A DNA stretch of 61,844 nt from Candidatus Kapaibacterium sp. (GTDB taxonomy: Bacteria; Bacteroidota; Ignavibacteria; Kapaibacteriales; UBA4661): the NCBI GenBank assembly GCA_004292595.1, contig RDXM01000088.1, positions 1 to 61,844 on the forward strand. The letters run 5' to 3'. Positions 27,282-36,000 of the stretch are shown in pieces. A program made the translations under genes and the position numbers. Within the stretch, counting starts at the first letter, position 1; each line of letters opens with the position of its first letter. The notes beneath the pieces were generated by a model that was not told where the DNA came from, did not search any database, and worked only from the letters and a program-made list of their open reading frames with translations.

Positions 27282-27363
27282 AGTATGTGTGCGATGAGAG
27301 TAGAGAAAATCGTCGGTTGAGAGCAGAAGATACGGAAAAATATGATAGCAGAGATGCAAACAA

Positions 27364-27399
27364 AAAAGCCGCTTCCAATCAAGATTTAAAGCGGCTTTT
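27364..27399. terminator. Bidirectional-looking stem-loop terminator
   Basis: AAAAGCCGCTT pairs with AAGCGGCTTTT across a 14-base loop, flanked by A-rich and T-rich tracts. It lies just past the 3' end of the minus-strand PD-(D/E)XK-like gene and upstream of the MBL hydrolase gene, so it probably ends the former. Confidence 0.75.
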
Positions 27400-27404
27400 G
27401 TTTT

Positions 27405-28061
27405 TCACAGCTCTTTTGCTTTTCGCTGTTTTTCCAAAATATCTTCAATGCGAACTCGGAGGCTTTTCATTATCCGAAAAATATCGAAAATCTCTTTATT
27501 TGCGCAGGAATAATCCTGACTAATGGCGTATTTCTTGCCGTACAGCACCATAAAGTACCACGTGCGCCCAATCACATAACAGCCATACACGGGATGTTTG
27601 CTTGCGTTGAGGTGCTGAGCGGCAAGCATAGCAATGAGAGCTTGTCCTGTTGGGTCGCCGTTAGGGTCTGTGCCACGCTTGTACTCGGCAAGCACGAAAA
27701 ACGGTTGTTTCGGGTTGCGAAATCCACCAGCAATGAGTCCATCTACTTTACCAGAAACCTCGTATTCACCGAGTGTTGCAGCCATATCACGTTCCAAAAA
27801 ATACGAGAACTGCTGCGTCGAAATATCGGAAAAAACAATGAGTGGGCTAATAAATTTATTTGCCAACTCTGTTTCGTTCCAATGGTCGCCACCGAGTAAA
27901 AACTGTGCTTGTAACTTCGATAAATACTTCGTTTCAAACGCATCGGCTTGGCAGGAAAACGAAACAAGCTCATCCAATTCGTCAAGTTGAAAAACCTGCT
28001 CCACCCCGAAAGCCTCTTCAATGCTATCAAGCGTCCATTCACGGAAATTTTTGCTTATCAT
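27405..28061 (-). CDS. Uncharacterised PD-(D/E)XK-like protein, paralogue 2
   Basis: The 218-residue protein is clearly homologous to the one encoded at 1528-2169. Shared blocks include the HWNETELANKFISPLI motif, SGKVDGLIAGG, QPFFVLAEYKRG, GQALIAMLAAQHLN and YGCYVIGRTWYFMVL. The Asp (KVD), then E-x-K (EYK), then the Gln-helix are conserved in both copies, supporting a PD-(D/E)XK-type core with a retained active site. A Lys-rich helix ends the protein. It appears to be a monocistronic gene bounded by a stem-loop terminator. The function is unknown; a restriction-like, DNA-repair or mobile-element role is conceivable. Confidence 0.75.
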   Translation of the reverse strand: MISKNFREWTLDSIEEAFGVEQVFQLDELDELVSFSCQADAFETKYLSKLQAQFLLGGDHWNETELANKFISPLIVFSDISTQQFSYFLERDMAATLGEYEVSGKVDGLIAGGFRNPKQPFFVLAEYKRGTDPNGDPTGQALIAMLAAQHLNASKHPVYGCYVIGRTWYFMVLYGKKYAISQDYSCANKEIFDIFRIMKSLRVRIEDILEKQRKAKEL

Positions 28062-28143
28062 ATTGGTGCTGGAAAAATATGTGCAAAAAAAGTTTCTGCG
28101 CTTCTAAATTAGCGAAAACCGCATCAATACTCAAACGCAGCAC

Positions 28144-28602
28144 TTATTTCTTTGCCTGCGCAGGTGTTTGTTCCTTCGGTTTGTCCTCGCGGTAGAAGAT
28201 TTTATTCACGATTTTCCAGCCGTCGCTGGTTTTGAGCATATTCATAAAATCAACAAACGTATGCGTTTCGTACACGAGTTCAAGCCGCGCTGTTGCTGCA
28301 TTTCCATAAAGCTGGATGTTGGTAATGCGGCAGGTACGATTGAGCTTTTCACCCGGCTTCATCCCACCAACAAAATCTTTCAACGACAAGATCTTGACCG
28401 TATCCTTGTGCATAAATATCATTTGCCCGTCGGTCATAAATGCTTTGGCAAAGGTGGCAGAATCTCGGTTTGTACCGCCTTCGATGTAGTAACTCAGCGT
28501 TTTGGTAATAGCGGCATACTCATCGCTGGAGTGCTGGGCAAGAGCGATATTTGCCGAGAAGCAAGCAATGATGAGGCTTGCGAGAGCTACGATTTTTTTC
28601 AT
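28144..28602 (-). CDS. Secreted NTF2-like (lumazine-binding-type) protein
   Basis: Starting at the ATG at 28602 gives 152 residues with a Sec signal peptide (MKKIVALASLI..., cleavage after NIALAQ). The mature part has the NTF2-like cone layout of the putative lumazine-binding group: YYIEGGTNRDSATFAKAF, then DGQMIFMHK, NIQLYGNAATARLELVYE and KTSDGWKIVNKIFYRE. Such proteins are common periplasmic small-molecule binders or enzymes without known substrate. A short Lys/Gln/Pro-rich tail follows. An upstream extension of 30 residues is in frame but not expected. Confidence 0.8.
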   Translation of the reverse strand: MKKIVALASLIIACFSANIALAQHSSDEYAAITKTLSYYIEGGTNRDSATFAKAFMTDGQMIFMHKDTVKILSLKDFVGGMKPGEKLNRTCRITNIQLYGNAATARLELVYETHTFVDFMNMLKTSDGWKIVNKIFYREDKPKEQTPAQAKK

Positions 28603-28668
28603 GGTTTTGGGAAAAGGATTAAAAAAAGTAAAACAAGAGTTGTTGTTGTCTGTCAGTGCAAAATAAAC

Positions 28669-28700
28669 AAGCCGCTTTTGCTCAAGGAACAAAGCGGCTT
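28669..28700 (-). terminator. Stem-loop between the NTF2-like and beta-barrel genes
   Basis: AAGCCGCTTT pairs with AAAGCGGCTT around a 12-base loop. It shares the AAGCCGCTTT core with the stem at 27364. It lies downstream of the minus-strand beta-barrel gene (44 bp past its stop) and probably terminates it. Confidence 0.6.
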
Positions 28701-28743
28701 CTGTGTGTTTGCACTTTTCAAATTTACCACGTCAGTTTACAGC

Positions 28744-29241
28744 TTACAGCTTAATGCTCAAACCAACACGACCACCTGCGCCATTTATCCCACCACCCAA
28801 GCGTAGTGTTATGCCAAATTTATCCGTAAAGAAATATCGTCCGCCAATATGCCCGCTCCAATCAATGGGAATATAATTACTGGTATTGCCGAACCAGTTG
28901 TAGTAATAAATACCGAGACCAAGATACAGGTCAAGATTTTTTGGCGGAAACGTGCCAAAGTCAAAGTGGTAGTTTGCTTCTGGACCAATGCTGAATGCCG
29001 TACCACCCGACCAAAACGCTAGAGATGCCGAGCCACCAACACCAATATAGCCAGGTCCCACTTTATCCGTAATGCCATATTCATATGTTACAAAAGGAGA
29101 GAGAGCATAACCAAGTCCCAAACCAACATCAAGAATGCTCGACCCTTTTTTCATCACTTGTGCATGGCTTGTTTGCACAACAGCACTGCTCAAAAGAACC
29201 CCCAGTGCGACAACAGCGAAAAATGTACGCATACTACGCAT
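28744..29241 (-). CDS. Small outer-membrane beta-barrel-like protein
   Basis: The 165-residue protein has a Sec signal peptide (cleaved after SHAQ, ~28). The mature part is rich in Gly and aromatic residues in alternating strands: ILDVGLGLGYALSPFVTYEYG, LDLYLGLGIYYYNWF, HIGGRYFFTDKFGITLRLGGG. It ends in a short amphipathic strand, VGLSIKL. This is the pattern of an 8-strand outer-membrane barrel (OmpX/OmpW-like size). The ATG at 29241 has GTGAGG 5 bases upstream; an in-frame codon 15 bases earlier is less well placed. Its function is unknown. Confidence 0.75.
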   Translation of the reverse strand: MRSMRTFFAVVALGVLLSSAVVQTSHAQVMKKGSSILDVGLGLGYALSPFVTYEYGITDKVGPGYIGVGGSASLAFWSGGTAFSIGPEANYHFDFGTFPPKNLDLYLGLGIYYYNWFGNTSNYIPIDWSGHIGGRYFFTDKFGITLRLGGGINGAGGRVGLSIKL

Positions 29242-29368
29242 AAAAACCTCACCCAAAAAAATGAGAAATAAAAAGAAACGTGATTTTGAGAGGGGGAACT
29301 TACGAAAGTTTTTCTAACATACAAGCCAATTCCTACGACCCACTACAAAATTTATGCTCTGTGTTGTT

Positions 29369-29469
29369 ATACCGTTTCGATTGTAAAATGAATACTTTCA
29401 ATTCTCCGAAACAAGGCAGCATGCTGCCTTGCTCAAATCAAAGTATTCAAAATACAGTCAAAACGGTAT
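29369..29469. repeat. Palindromic ~101-bp intergenic repeat, copy B (complete)
   Basis: The complete element starts ATACCGTTTCGATTGTAAAA and ends CAAAACGGTAT. The first and last ~30 bp pair imperfectly, and the centre is the 20-bp palindrome CAAGGCAGCATGCTGCCTTG. One mismatch separates it from the copy at 1-94. The 241 bp from here to the next gene hold no gene I can support. Confidence 0.85.
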
Positions 29470-29710
29470 TATAGCTTTGCCAGATGGCGGAAGAGAAAAG
29501 AAAACCCAGCAATCGCAAACAACGATTCTGCCTGAGAATCAAGCATTGGAGAGCCGTGTACGGTTTTACCTTGCAGGAAATGTTTTGGATGAGTAATTTC
29601 ACCGTCAATGTATTGCCAACGGTTACCAATTTTGACAGCGCACAAACAAACAACGGTTGTCTTCCTTCTGCGTTTTTGAATAATTACAAAAGTCTCTCAA
29701 AGCAGCTTTT

Positions 29711-32700
29711 ATGGATATTTTTACACATTCTCGCTATTCTAAGATTCAGGTACTCTCGACCACCGAACACGCTCATTTGCTTCGTGCATTCGATGATGAG
29801 CGTCAGGAGCAAGTAATGGTGCGGGTTTTTCGCACCTCGCGCGAGGCAGAGCAATCCTACATTCTTACCGAAATTGCCTCTGTTGCCAAAATTGCTGCTC
29901 CGCAAGTAGCTTCCATACTGGATATGGGGCTAACGCTGCACAACGAGCCATTTATGGTCTTCGAGCAGATTCCTCATATTCCCATCGAAAACGTTCCTTC
30001 CAAGCAGTTTCATTCGCCAGAATTTTTTGCGAGCGTGGCGGTGTCTGCCTTGCAAGCTCTTATACCATTGCACAAAAACTACCGCGCTCTCACCTGCTGT
30101 ACGCCCCAATCCTTGCGCTTGGAAGATATTACCTCCAGCAATGTGCGCATGAGCTTGGAAACATGGGAGCCACCCTACAATGCCGCCGTGATACGGGCTT
30201 TCTACGGCTCACACAACTGCTATGCCGCGCCAGAGCTTAACTTTGACGTAGTGCTGGACGCTCGCGCGGATTTATACTCGCTTGGTGTGGTGCTGTATGA
30301 AGCCCTGACCAGAAAATCCTTTACCGACCTCGCTTTGGTAGATTCGCCCGGCATGGTTGCGCATTTGGTGGTGAAAAATATCCACGCCCACGCACCACAT
30401 CTGCCAGATATTCTTATCCAATGGCTCTGCGGCTTGCTTGAGCGCGAACGCTCGCTGCGCTTTTTCTCGGCAAAAGAAGCATTAGAATATCTTGTGGAAA
30501 ACGGACAAGCCAGTAATGACGCACTCTCGGTGGATGATGACGCTCTCGAATCCACACCAATTCACTTTGCACCCGCCGCCGCAATCGGCTTAGAGCCTGC
30601 CTTTGCGGCAGTGGTGAACGTGCAATCGCCCTATTCCGAATCAGCAGTGCTGGAAATATCGGGCGAGCCAGGCGTGGGCAAGACGTTTTTGCTCTCGACG
30701 CTCTTGCAATCGCGCTTGCAATCTACCTCGCTTTTGCGCCAACGCATTGAATACATTCGCCCCCACGATGCCGCTAATCTTGCCGACCGCATCTGCCATG
30801 CCTTGGAGCATCAAGAACCAACGCTGTTCCTTGTCGATGATGCCGAGCAGATTCCAGAACGCATTCGGCAATCTGCAAAAGAAGCACTGGCACGAGAAGG
30901 AACGCTGCTGATTGGTGTGCGCGTTGTCGCAACGCATCGCTCGCAGCTTCCGCTCTTGGCAATCAAGCCGACAACAATTACGCTCTCGCACCTTGCGCCC
31001 TCGCATTTGCCGCTCTTCTGCGCAGAAATACTAGGGCGGTGCGTGTTCACAGCAGATTTTATCCGATATTTGTATTCCATGAGCAAAGGGCATCCGCTCC
31101 TGCTCGAAACTGCCTTGCGACGTATGGTGCGAAACGGCATCATTACACGGCACAACCGCATTTGGACCGACACAATCACTGCTTTTTCCGAACCCAAAAG
31201 CGATGCCCCGCAAACACTGCTTCAAATCGTTATTGAATCCTTACGCATTCTACCAGAAGAGTTTTTAACGACGCTTGCCGCGCTGGTAGCTCTCGGCAAG
31301 GCTGGTGTGCAAAGCGTTTCGCTTCATACACTTGCAGAGCTGCTAGATTCCTCCACCTACGCAACAATGCGTATCGTCTTGCCCTTGTCGTTTGAGGGAA
31401 TTGTCAAGGTTCGCGCTTCATATGTGGAATTTGCACACGACATTATGCTGGAAGCCGCCATGAATGCCTGTTCCGAAGCCAGCGTCCAAGCTCTCTTGCT
31501 CAAATGGCGGCTTGCAAAAAATAACGACGAACCCGCACCGCAATCACAAAGCGTTCCAGCAGATACAATGCTGCACCACCCAGCGCAACAGGCTTCCGAA
31601 AATGCTCACGCGGAGAATGCTCAACACCCAGCGCAGACCGCACACGAGCCTACAATGACAATACGCCCTTCGTCAGGGAGCAATCACGCAGAAAGAAGCG
31701 CAGAAAAAAGCGCAAAGAGAAGCGTAGAGCATCCGAGCGCGGTATTTTTTGAGGAAACAAGCATTGATGCGCCTTCGGCACTGATTTTACATGGAGCTTC
31801 TCGCTCTGTGCAGATTCTTCGTCGCAATGTAGAAATTGCCGCTTCGCACCAGCATTTATCCTGCTTGATTGAAGGCACCTTTGGGGCGCAAAAAGAAGAA
31901 TTAGCATTTCTCATTCACAGTGCAAGCGAGCGGCGCACCGCACCATTTCACGTAGTTTCGTGTGCAGATTTTCACGATAACGAACTGGAAACGTATCTTT
32001 TTGGACAGGGTGGAAGTCCAGCCAGCGCATCTTCTTTCGGTGTTCCGACACTTGGGCTGGAGGGCTTGCTGCACGCATCGCAAGGCGGAACGGTCTTTAT
32101 TGATGAAATTATTGACGCACCAAAACACCTGCAAACCCGCTTAGGACGGCTTATCCAGACGCTTCAAAAACAACGCACCAGAAACTATACGGGCTACGTG
32201 GCAAAATCGCTCCAATCGCAAGAAGTACTGCCAGATGTGCGGGTGATTGTTGGTTTTACGATTCAGAACGGACAAAAATCAGAAACTGCGCTCAGGCAAA
32301 ATCTCTTGCAGCCAGAATTATTTTTTGCCGTGAGCAGTGTGCGCGTATCGGTGCCGCTTCTGAGCGAACGCACGGAAGATATTCCGCTCTTGGCGCAAGA
32401 ATTTACCAAAGCGATTGCCCGTGAATACGGCATCGCACCTGAGCTTGCACATATTCCGCCCGAACTCTGGCGAAGCCTGATGAGCCGCAAAGAATGGCTC
32501 GGCGATATGAGCGAATTAGAAGCAATGATGCGCCGTCTCGCGCTCATGCTGGATGCCGGACAAGAAAGTATTCAGGATATGTTTCTGGAATTTACTGCGC
32601 AGCCTGCGTCCGCGAACGTGTACGCTTTGCCGCAGACGCAATCCTTTCCGCAGCAATCCTTTCCGCGACAATCTTCGCACCAGAATTTCCCTCGCGCAGT

Positions 32701-32899
32701 AAGCAAACATGCGGGTTTGCAGGAAGAATTACATCAAATCGCATCGGACGGGCTGCTTTCGATTGACGACGCACAAAAAGAGCATATTCTACGCGCCCTT
32801 GAGCGCACAGGCGGCAACAAAACCAAAGCCGCAGAAATGCTCCGCATCAAGCGTACAACCTTGCTTGCACGGATGAAAAAGTTTGGGTTGATGCCGTGA
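29711..32899 (+). CDS. Pseudokinase - AAA ATPase - degenerate sigma54-activator - Fis HTH fusion
   Basis: This is a 1062-residue soluble protein with four parts. (1) Residues 1-265 form a Ser/Thr-kinase-like domain with the APE motif (AAPEL, ~172-176) and DARADLYSLGVVLYEAL, but I see no HRD/DFG motifs or glycine loop, so a pseudokinase. (2) Residues ~290-600 form an AAA_16/STAND-type NTPase with Walker A GEPGVGKT (318-325) and Walker B LFLVDDAE (~372-379). (3) After a low-complexity linker (605-690), residues ~700-950 resemble a sigma54-interaction domain, with GGTVFIDEII, but the P-loop is degraded (EGTFGAQKEE) and the GAFTGA loop is replaced by GGSPASASS. (4) A C-terminal Fis-type HTH (RTGGNKTKAAEMLRIKRTTL). 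It is probably a DNA-binding regulator that does not activate sigma54 RNA polymerase. Confidence 0.85.
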   Translation: MDIFTHSRYSKIQVLSTTEHAHLLRAFDDERQEQVMVRVFRTSREAEQSYILTEIASVAKIAAPQVASILDMGLTLHNEPFMVFEQIPHIPIENVPSKQFHSPEFFASVAVSALQALIPLHKNYRALTCCTPQSLRLEDITSSNVRMSLETWEPPYNAAVIRAFYGSHNCYAAPELNFDVVLDARADLYSLGVVLYEALTRKSFTDLALVDSPGMVAHLVVKNIHAHAPHLPDILIQWLCGLLERERSLRFFSAKEALEYLVENGQASNDALSVDDDALESTPIHFAPAAAIGLEPAFAAVVNVQSPYSESAVLEISGEPGVGKTFLLSTLLQSRLQSTSLLRQRIEYIRPHDAANLADRICHALEHQEPTLFLVDDAEQIPERIRQSAKEALAREGTLLIGVRVVATHRSQLPLLAIKPTTITLSHLAPSHLPLFCAEILGRCVFTADFIRYLYSMSKGHPLLLETALRRMVRNGIITRHNRIWTDTITAFSEPKSDAPQTLLQIVIESLRILPEEFLTTLAALVALGKAGVQSVSLHTLAELLDSSTYATMRIVLPLSFEGIVKVRASYVEFAHDIMLEAAMNACSEASVQALLLKWRLAKNNDEPAPQSQSVPADTMLHHPAQQASENAHAENAQHPAQTAHEPTMTIRPSSGSNHAERSAEKSAKRSVEHPSAVFFEETSIDAPSALILHGASRSVQILRRNVEIAASHQHLSCLIEGTFGAQKEELAFLIHSASERRTAPFHVVSCADFHDNELETYLFGQGGSPASASSFGVPTLGLEGLLHASQGGTVFIDEIIDAPKHLQTRLGRLIQTLQKQRTRNYTGYVAKSLQSQEVLPDVRVIVGFTIQNGQKSETALRQNLLQPELFFAVSSVRVSVPLLSERTEDIPLLAQEFTKAIAREYGIAPELAHIPPELWRSLMSRKEWLGDMSELEAMMRRLALMLDAGQESIQDMFLEFTAQPASANVYALPQTQSFPQQSFPRQSSHQNFPRAVSKHAGLQEELHQIASDGLLSIDDAQKEHILRALERTGGNKTKAAEMLRIKRTTLLARMKKFGLMP

Positions 32900-33007
32900 A
32901 ATCGGAACGGCTAACAACGACGTGAGAGCCTCAAAAAGAATTGAGACCCTCACCTGAAGTGCGCAGACAAAAGTGTTTACGCTACCAAATAGAAAAATGG
33001 AGACTTT

Positions 33008-36000
33008 TTAATCTCTATCCGTCAGAATCTCCACAATCCGAGCATTCGAGAGACCATCAGCCTTGAGCTTTTGAATGGTGGAAAGACGCACACCGCGCAC
33101 ACCAAGCTCGGCAATGTCGCCAGTGGAAAGTCCGAGTGCTTTCATTTCCTTTGCAAGCTCAGGTTTAATGCCGCGTACAGCCAATTCTGCAATGTCATCG
33201 GTGCGGAAGCCAGCTTTTGCATATTCCTTCGCCGTCTCAGGTCTAATGCCGCGTACAGCCAATTCCTCAATGTCATCCCTGCGGAAACCTGCTTCTTGGT
33301 ATTCTTTCGCCGTGCTAGGTTTTATACCGCGTACAGCCAATTCTAGTATGTCATCTACGCGGAAGCCGAGTGCTTTGTATTCTTTCGCCGTTTCCGCTTT
33401 TATGCCGCGCACACCGAGTTCTTCAATGTCGTCGCTTGAGAAGCCCAGTGCTTTCATTTGCTTCACATATTCAGGTTTGATGCCGCGTCTGCCGAAATCA
33501 GACGTTTCCTCGCGCGAAAAACCTGCATCGCGGAAGGAGCTGATATGCTCAAGGTTCAAGCCGCGTACACCAAACTCACGAATCTCATCGGCAGAAAAAC
33601 CTTTTACCCGCATTTTCTTTACAAAGTCAGGTTTGATGCCGAGTATAGCAAATTCTTTGATGTCGTCTGTGCGCAAGCCAGCGTCCTTAAAAGCACGTAC
33701 CGTCTCAGGTTTGATACCAAGTACACCGATTTCTTTGATGTCGCTCACCTTGTAGCCAAGCGATTTCATTTGCTTGATGTACTCAACGCGAATGCCCAAC
33801 ACGCCGTATTCCTTGATGTCGTCCACGGGAACGCCCGCGTCTTTGTATTCCTTCACCATCTGAGGTTTGATGCCGAGTACGCCAAGTTCTTTAATCTCGT
33901 CAATTTTGTAGCCGAGCGATTTCATTTCCTTGATGTACTCAACGCGGATGCCCAACACGCCGTATTCTTTGATGTCGTCCACTGGTACGCCAGCGTCTTT
34001 GTATTCTTTTACCATCTCAGGTTTAATGCCAAGTACGCCGATTTCTTTGATGTCCTCGACTTTGTAGCCGAGCGATTTCATGTTGTTCACGTATTCAGGT
34101 CGGATGCCAAGTACGCCGTATTCTTTGATTTCATCAATGGGAACGCCAGCATCTTTCAATTCTTTCACTTTGTCGGGACGAATGCCGAGTGCGCCATATT
34201 CCTTGATTTCTTCGGTTTTTACGCCGAATTTTTTCATCTCTTCAACGTAGTCTGCTTTGATGCCGAGTACGCCCAATTCCTTGATGTCATCAAGGCTGTA
34301 GCCATATTGCTTCATTTCCTTGATGTACTCATTGTTAATGCCCAACACGCCATATTCCTTGATTTCCTCGCCGTTCAAGCCATTTTGACGCGCTTCTTTC
34401 ACAAACTCAGGTTTGATGCCGAGTACAGCAATTTCAACTGCTTCTTCGGTGCTGAGTTTCAAGCCCGACAACTCGCGCAGCAATGCCATATTCACGTCCG
34501 TAACGGCGAGCGTAACAAGATCTTTTTCTTGCACATCGCTGAAACCCAAGCCTTTCATCTGCTCGACAAATTTGGTGTTTGCTTGGAACTCATATGTGCC
34601 GCCACCCGCACCACTATTGGTCTCGCCCGTAAAAACAAACGTGCCAGATTCTTTCACTAAACGAAACTGCACATCACCCGAAGCAGTGCGTATTTGTGCG
34701 GTGTTCAAGCCTTGCACTTCGTTGTACTGCAAACCTGTGTACATGGTGCCGTTGTAGCGATTTTTGCCACGCTTATTTTTGAAAAGAATGAGCGTGATTG
34801 ATTTTTCCTTGAACTTCGCTTCCCAAAAGCCTTCAATGCCGATGTTTCCTTCGTCCCAGTAATTGTTCCAGCTCGCCGAGCGAGAATTTGTGCGATTTGA
34901 GTCCGACATCGCAAATGGTGTAAGGGGCGAGAGCGGCGAAACAGGCGCAAGCGGCGCGAGTGGCGGTAAGAGCTTGGAAGCCAGTCCCGATGCGGTTTTG
35001 CGAGCATTCTCCATAATCGGCTCCATGACGGGCTTTACCATTGGTTGCAGTGCGGGGCTGGCTGTCAGCGAGAGGGCGAAAATGCAGGTAATGACGAGGT
35101 ATGCAGCCAGATATTCGATTGAAAAAGAGCGTTCTGGCTGCTTGCCCAAAAGACGCTTCACGCGCCCCAGCAAATGCCCGTCGGTGGCAGCAACGGAGGC
35201 GGTGCCGAAGGCGGATTCGTGTCCAGCGAAATTGCGTTCTTCCAAAATTGCCAATGCTGAAGCGAGTGCGCGGGAATCGCCGCAGACCTGCGCTGCCAAG
35301 TCATCGGAGGCGTGTTCGCGCTCTTCGCGCATGACGGACGACATCCACCAGACGGCAGGATGATAAAACAGCAAGGTTTCGATAGCTGCTTGCACAAGGC
35401 TGAGAAGGTAGTCTTTGCGCCATACATGGGCGAGTTCGTGTGCCAAAATTGCTTCGATGTGCTGCGATTGCAGCCCCGTCAGAAAGCCCATCGGAACAAG
35501 AATGACGGGCTTCAAGAAGCCAACAACCATCGGCACATTTGCCAAGCCTGATTCCAGAAGCTGCGGAACGTGCCGCGAGCCGAGTTTATGCGCCAGTTCG
35601 TACACGCGGTCTTGCCACTCGCGGCTTGCGGGAAAGGCGCGGTAGGTCTTCATGCGCTGCGCATAGGCAATGCCGCCCATAAGGCGCATCGCAAAGGCAA
35701 TCATGCCCACAAACCAGAGCAGCACAAGCGTTGGGAGATATTGCTGAATGCGTTCCATAAGCGCGAGTTGTGGCGTGAGTTTCACGGGCGAAAGTTGGAG
35801 CAATTCAAACGCGCGACGCTTCGAGGCGGATATGAGCAGATTTTCATTCAAGGCGTTATTTCGTGCGCTTTGGAGGGCGTGAAGTTTTGTTTGTGCGGCT
35901 TGTTCCAAATCTTCTTTGCTGACGGTTTTGGTGGAGGAAATATTGGCAATTTTTCCCGCATCAATATCGTTCACAAGGTCAGATTTCATCGCGCTTGCAA

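Noticed and set aside
29484-29816. 110-residue frame overlapping the start of the pseudokinase fusion
   Set aside because: It overlaps a much stronger gene, lacks a ribosome binding site and shows no family features.
33023-34429. Regular 78-bp spacing suggested a CRISPR-like or satellite array
   Set aside because: The repeat lies in a single open reading frame, units are in frame and encode a consistent 26-residue protein repeat, and there are no unique spacers.
33458-34660. Long plus-strand open frame opposite the M56 repeats (400 residues)
   Set aside because: It is an antisense shadow created by the periodic codon pattern of the repeats; the product is Phe/Val/Asp-rich and matches nothing.
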